Shown here piece by piece: positions 5,323-5,551 of a stretch of DNA of 5,551 nucleotides (positions are counted from its first letter, which is position 1; the number at the start of each line of letters is the position of its first letter). The translations under genes and the position numbers were made by a program. The notes below the pieces were generated by a model. That model worked only from the letters and a program-made list of their open reading frames with translations. It made no database searches and was not told the origin of the DNA. This stretch comes from Clostridiales bacterium (GTDB lineage Bacteria; Bacillota; Clostridia; Oscillospirales; Butyricicoccaceae): contig JAHZHY010000058.1 of assembly GCA_019420045.1 (NCBI GenBank), positions 1-5,551 on the forward strand. Direction: 5' to 3'.

Positions 5323-5551
5323 ATGAAAACCTTGATTTTGACGGTATCCACCGGATGGGGGCATACGGCCACGGCCATGGCCATCGAAGCGCGCCTGCGT
5401 CAGATGGGCGGCGGTGCCCATACCATCGATGTATATAAATATATCAACAACTTTATCTCCGAAACTCTGGACAAAAGCACCGCTATTTATACCAAGGTGG
5501 CCCCTGATATCTATCGGCTGGTTTACGATTATCTGGAAGGCGGCGTGGAGG
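5323..5551 (+). CDS. MGDG synthase/UgtP-like diacylglycerol glycosyltransferase, N-terminal part (3' truncated by window edge)
   Basis: The first 76 residues of a GT28-type glycosyltransferase. The start MKTLILTVSTGWGHTATAMAI is the N-terminal Rossmann strand and glycine loop of the MGDG-synthase domain (T/SxGxGHxxAA type), with the conserved loop histidine at His14. DVYKYINNFISETLDKSTAIYTKVAPDIYRLVYDY (36-70) contains the family's 'D...Y......Y......P..Y...Y' pattern. The family moves glucose or galactose from UDP-sugar to diacylglycerol at the cytoplasmic face, making glycolipids that can anchor lipoteichoic acid in Firmicutes. MurG is a related alternative but has a different N-terminal loop (GGTGGH), so it is less likely. 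The ATG is supported by GAGGGG six bases upstream and a near-ideal promoter. The remaining roughly 300 residues, including the nucleotide-sugar binding domain, lie beyond the window, so sugar specificity and intactness cannot be judged. Confidence 0.85.
   Translation, partial: MKTLILTVSTGWGHTATAMAIEARLRQMGGGAHTIDVYKYINNFISETLDKSTAIYTKVAPDIYRLVYDYLEGGVE

Overview
The window looks like chromosomal DNA of a mid-GC member of the Clostridia (Firmicutes), perhaps Oscillospiraceae-like. This is inferred from strong purine-rich ribosome binding sites, near-consensus sigma-A-type promoters, hairpin-plus-U-tract terminators, a MurC of the Gram-positive 'EACEY' type, and a diacylglycerol glucosyltransferase/MGDG-synthase-like gene. 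No mobile element, CRISPR array, tRNA or rRNA was seen. Species is not determinable from the sequence alone.

Layout. Positions 2-640 (+) hold the C-terminal 212 residues of a calcineurin-like metallophosphoesterase, closed by a strong terminator (645-682). A promoter (TTGACA at 704-709, TAAACT at 727-732) then opens a compact three-gene operon. Its genes are a polytopic GT-C-type glycosyltransferase (787-2265), a small four-helix GtrA-family protein (2262-2696) and a cytosolic GT2/DPM1-like polyprenyl-phosphate glycosyltransferase (2693-3448). Both junctions are ATGA stop/start overlaps. A perfect 15-bp palindromic terminator (3456-3489) ends the operon. A gene-free stretch (3490-3669) contains a purine/G-rich tract and weak hairpins. 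It separates the operon from convergent murC (3670-5052, - strand).

The 270-bp gap 5053-5322 is a divergent regulatory region. It has a minus-strand promoter driving murC through a ~125-nt leader that can fold into a three-way junction plus a hairpin just before the ribosome binding site. It also has a plus-strand extended -10 promoter driving the start of an MGDG-synthase/UgtP-like glycosyltransferase (5323 to the window end). The two -10 regions share the same 12-nt word in inverted orientation.

How the genes fit together. Nearly everything here concerns the cell envelope. The operon has the composition of a three-component glycosylation system: the GT2 enzyme loads a sugar onto a lipid carrier inside the cell, GtrA is thought to help move the lipid-sugar across the membrane, and the GT-C enzyme transfers the sugar to an acceptor outside. 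MurC adds L-Ala to UDP-MurNAc for peptidoglycan, and the last gene probably glycosylates diacylglycerol for glycolipids or a lipoteichoic acid anchor. The sugar and the acceptor of the three-gene cassette cannot be read from the sequence. They, and the structured murC leader, are the most interesting open points.
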